This document shows positions 63,333-64,000 of a DNA stretch of 64,000 bases, piece by piece. This stretch comes from Vibrio ponticus (GTDB lineage Bacteria; Pseudomonadota; Gammaproteobacteria; Enterobacterales; Vibrionaceae), in assembly GCF_009938225.1 (NCBI RefSeq), contig NZ_AP019657.1, forward strand, positions 2,232,001-2,296,000, in the 5' to 3' direction. The position numbers and the translations under genes were made by a program. The notes under the pieces are model-generated. The model was not told the origin of the DNA. It did not search any database and saw nothing but the letters and a program-made list of their open reading frames with translations. Numbering within the stretch: the stretch's first letter is position 1; each line of letters begins with the position of its first letter.

Positions 63333-63851
63333 CTACCCTCTTCGTGATTTACGTTTGCCTTTAACTCGACGCTCTTTAAACGGCATTGCCATGGACGCGA
63401 ACTCTTTCATTGCGCGACGATAAACATCACGTTTAAAAGAGACCACTTGACGCACTGGATACCAATAACTCACCCAACGCCAACCATCAAATTCAGGGGA
63501 ATTACCACGCTGCATATTGATCTTAGCTTCATCACAATCTAAGCGCAGTAAAAACCATTTCTGTTTTTGGCCGATACAAACAGGTTTTGAATCCCAACGG
63601 ACAAGTCGTTTCGGTAATTTATACCTTAGCCAATGTCGGCTTGTCGCTATGATTTTCACGTCTTTACTAGTAAGACCCACCTCTTCATACAACTCTCTAA
63701 ACATGGCTTGTTCAGGTGTTTCACCGTCATCAATCCCACCTTGAGGAAATTGCCATGAATGTTGTCCGTATCGCTTAGCCCAGAAGACCTGACCATGGTT
63801 GTTACAGATTACAATACCCACATTTAAGCGGTAACCATCGCCATCTATCAC
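63333..63851 (-). CDS. rppH: RNA pyrophosphohydrolase RppH
   Basis: A Nudix enzyme that removes pyrophosphate from the 5' triphosphate of mRNA, starting RNase E decay. The Nudix box is at about residues 38-60 ([20 protein letters not shown]). The start [17 protein letters not shown] is nearly the family consensus. The 172 residues match. The last 149 bp of the window upstream show no gene; a divergent neighbour may lie just beyond. Confidence 0.96.
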   Translation of the reverse strand: MIDGDGYRLNVGIVICNNHGQVFWAKRYGQHSWQFPQGGIDDGETPEQAMFRELYEEVGLTSKDVKIIATSRHWLRYKLPKRLVRWDSKPVCIGQKQKWFLLRLDCDEAKINMQRGNSPEFDGWRWVSYWYPVRQVVSFKRDVYRRAMKEFASMAMPFKERRVKGKRKSRRG

Positions 63852-64000
63852 TGGCCAACCTCTAATAAATTCTTAATTGCAGTAATTTTTCCACATATCC
63901 CCAAGCGGAGCAAACTTACTAGTGTGACTAGCACAGAAATTATCGCCGAATCTTGCCATTCTGAATAACTATCGACCAAAAACGCCGTTATTCACAACGC

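Overview
The window is a 64-kb piece of a Vibrio main chromosome. Gene content and order point to Vibrio: an IscR-controlled ISC operon, nspS-mbaA norspermidine/c-di-GMP sensing, nptA, hlyU, and the runs pheA-nspS-mbaA-yjjX-trpR-slt-ettA-plzA and ispH-fkpB-lspA-ileS-ribF-murJ-rpsT-hlyU, which match the order I remember from V. cholerae chromosome 1. Almost everything is core genome. I see no prophage, insertion sequence, integron or CRISPR.

Layout. 1-11.9 kb: yajL (partial), csdA, ndk, pepB, the full isc operon (iscR-S-U-A-hscB-hscA-fdx-iscX, minus strand) with two tandem IscR operators, trmJ, suhB with a Nus-type boxA in its leader, and a lipoprotein. 11.9-18.4 kb: a complete minus-strand rRNA operon (16S, tRNA-Ile, tRNA-Ala, 23S, 5S, tRNA-Asp, tRNA-Trp) with P1/P2 promoters, two boxA sites and a GC-rich repeat patch downstream. 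18.4-27.4 kb: clpB with a sigma-32 promoter, pgeF, rluD, bamD, mltF, raiA, and pheA behind a Phe-rich leader peptide and attenuator. 27.5-37.2 kb: nspS-mbaA-yjjX, trpR, slt, ettA, a PilZ protein and an M23 endopeptidase. 37.3-47 kb: aroF-tyrA with TyrR boxes, btsS-btsR, nagZ, anmK-murQ, a small lipoprotein, and a CstA-family transporter. 47-64 kb: ispH, fkpB, lspA, ileS, ribF, murJ, rpsT, hlyU, nhaR, nptA, a 48-bp tandem repeat, thyA, lgt, a TauE/SafE permease, ptsP and rppH.

Functional themes are Fe-S assembly, peptidoglycan turnover and recycling (mltF, slt, M23, nagZ, anmK, murQ, murJ), aromatic amino acids (pheA, trpR, tyrA, aroF), c-di-GMP signalling (nspS, mbaA, plzA) and pyruvate sensing (btsS, btsR, btsU).

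The most notable observations concern pyruvate sensing. The btsS sensor kinase appears to carry an in-frame internal deletion of about 170 codons that removes most of the membrane pyruvate-sensing domain but leaves the kinase intact. About 4 kb away, the CstA-family transporter is preceded by five copies of a motif matching the BtsR recognition sequence, spaced exactly 20 bp apart. Also notable are a 48-bp tandem repeat array related to a second patch beside the rRNA operon, a 5S rRNA with an unusual terminal helix, and a boxA placed just upstream of the suhB start codon.
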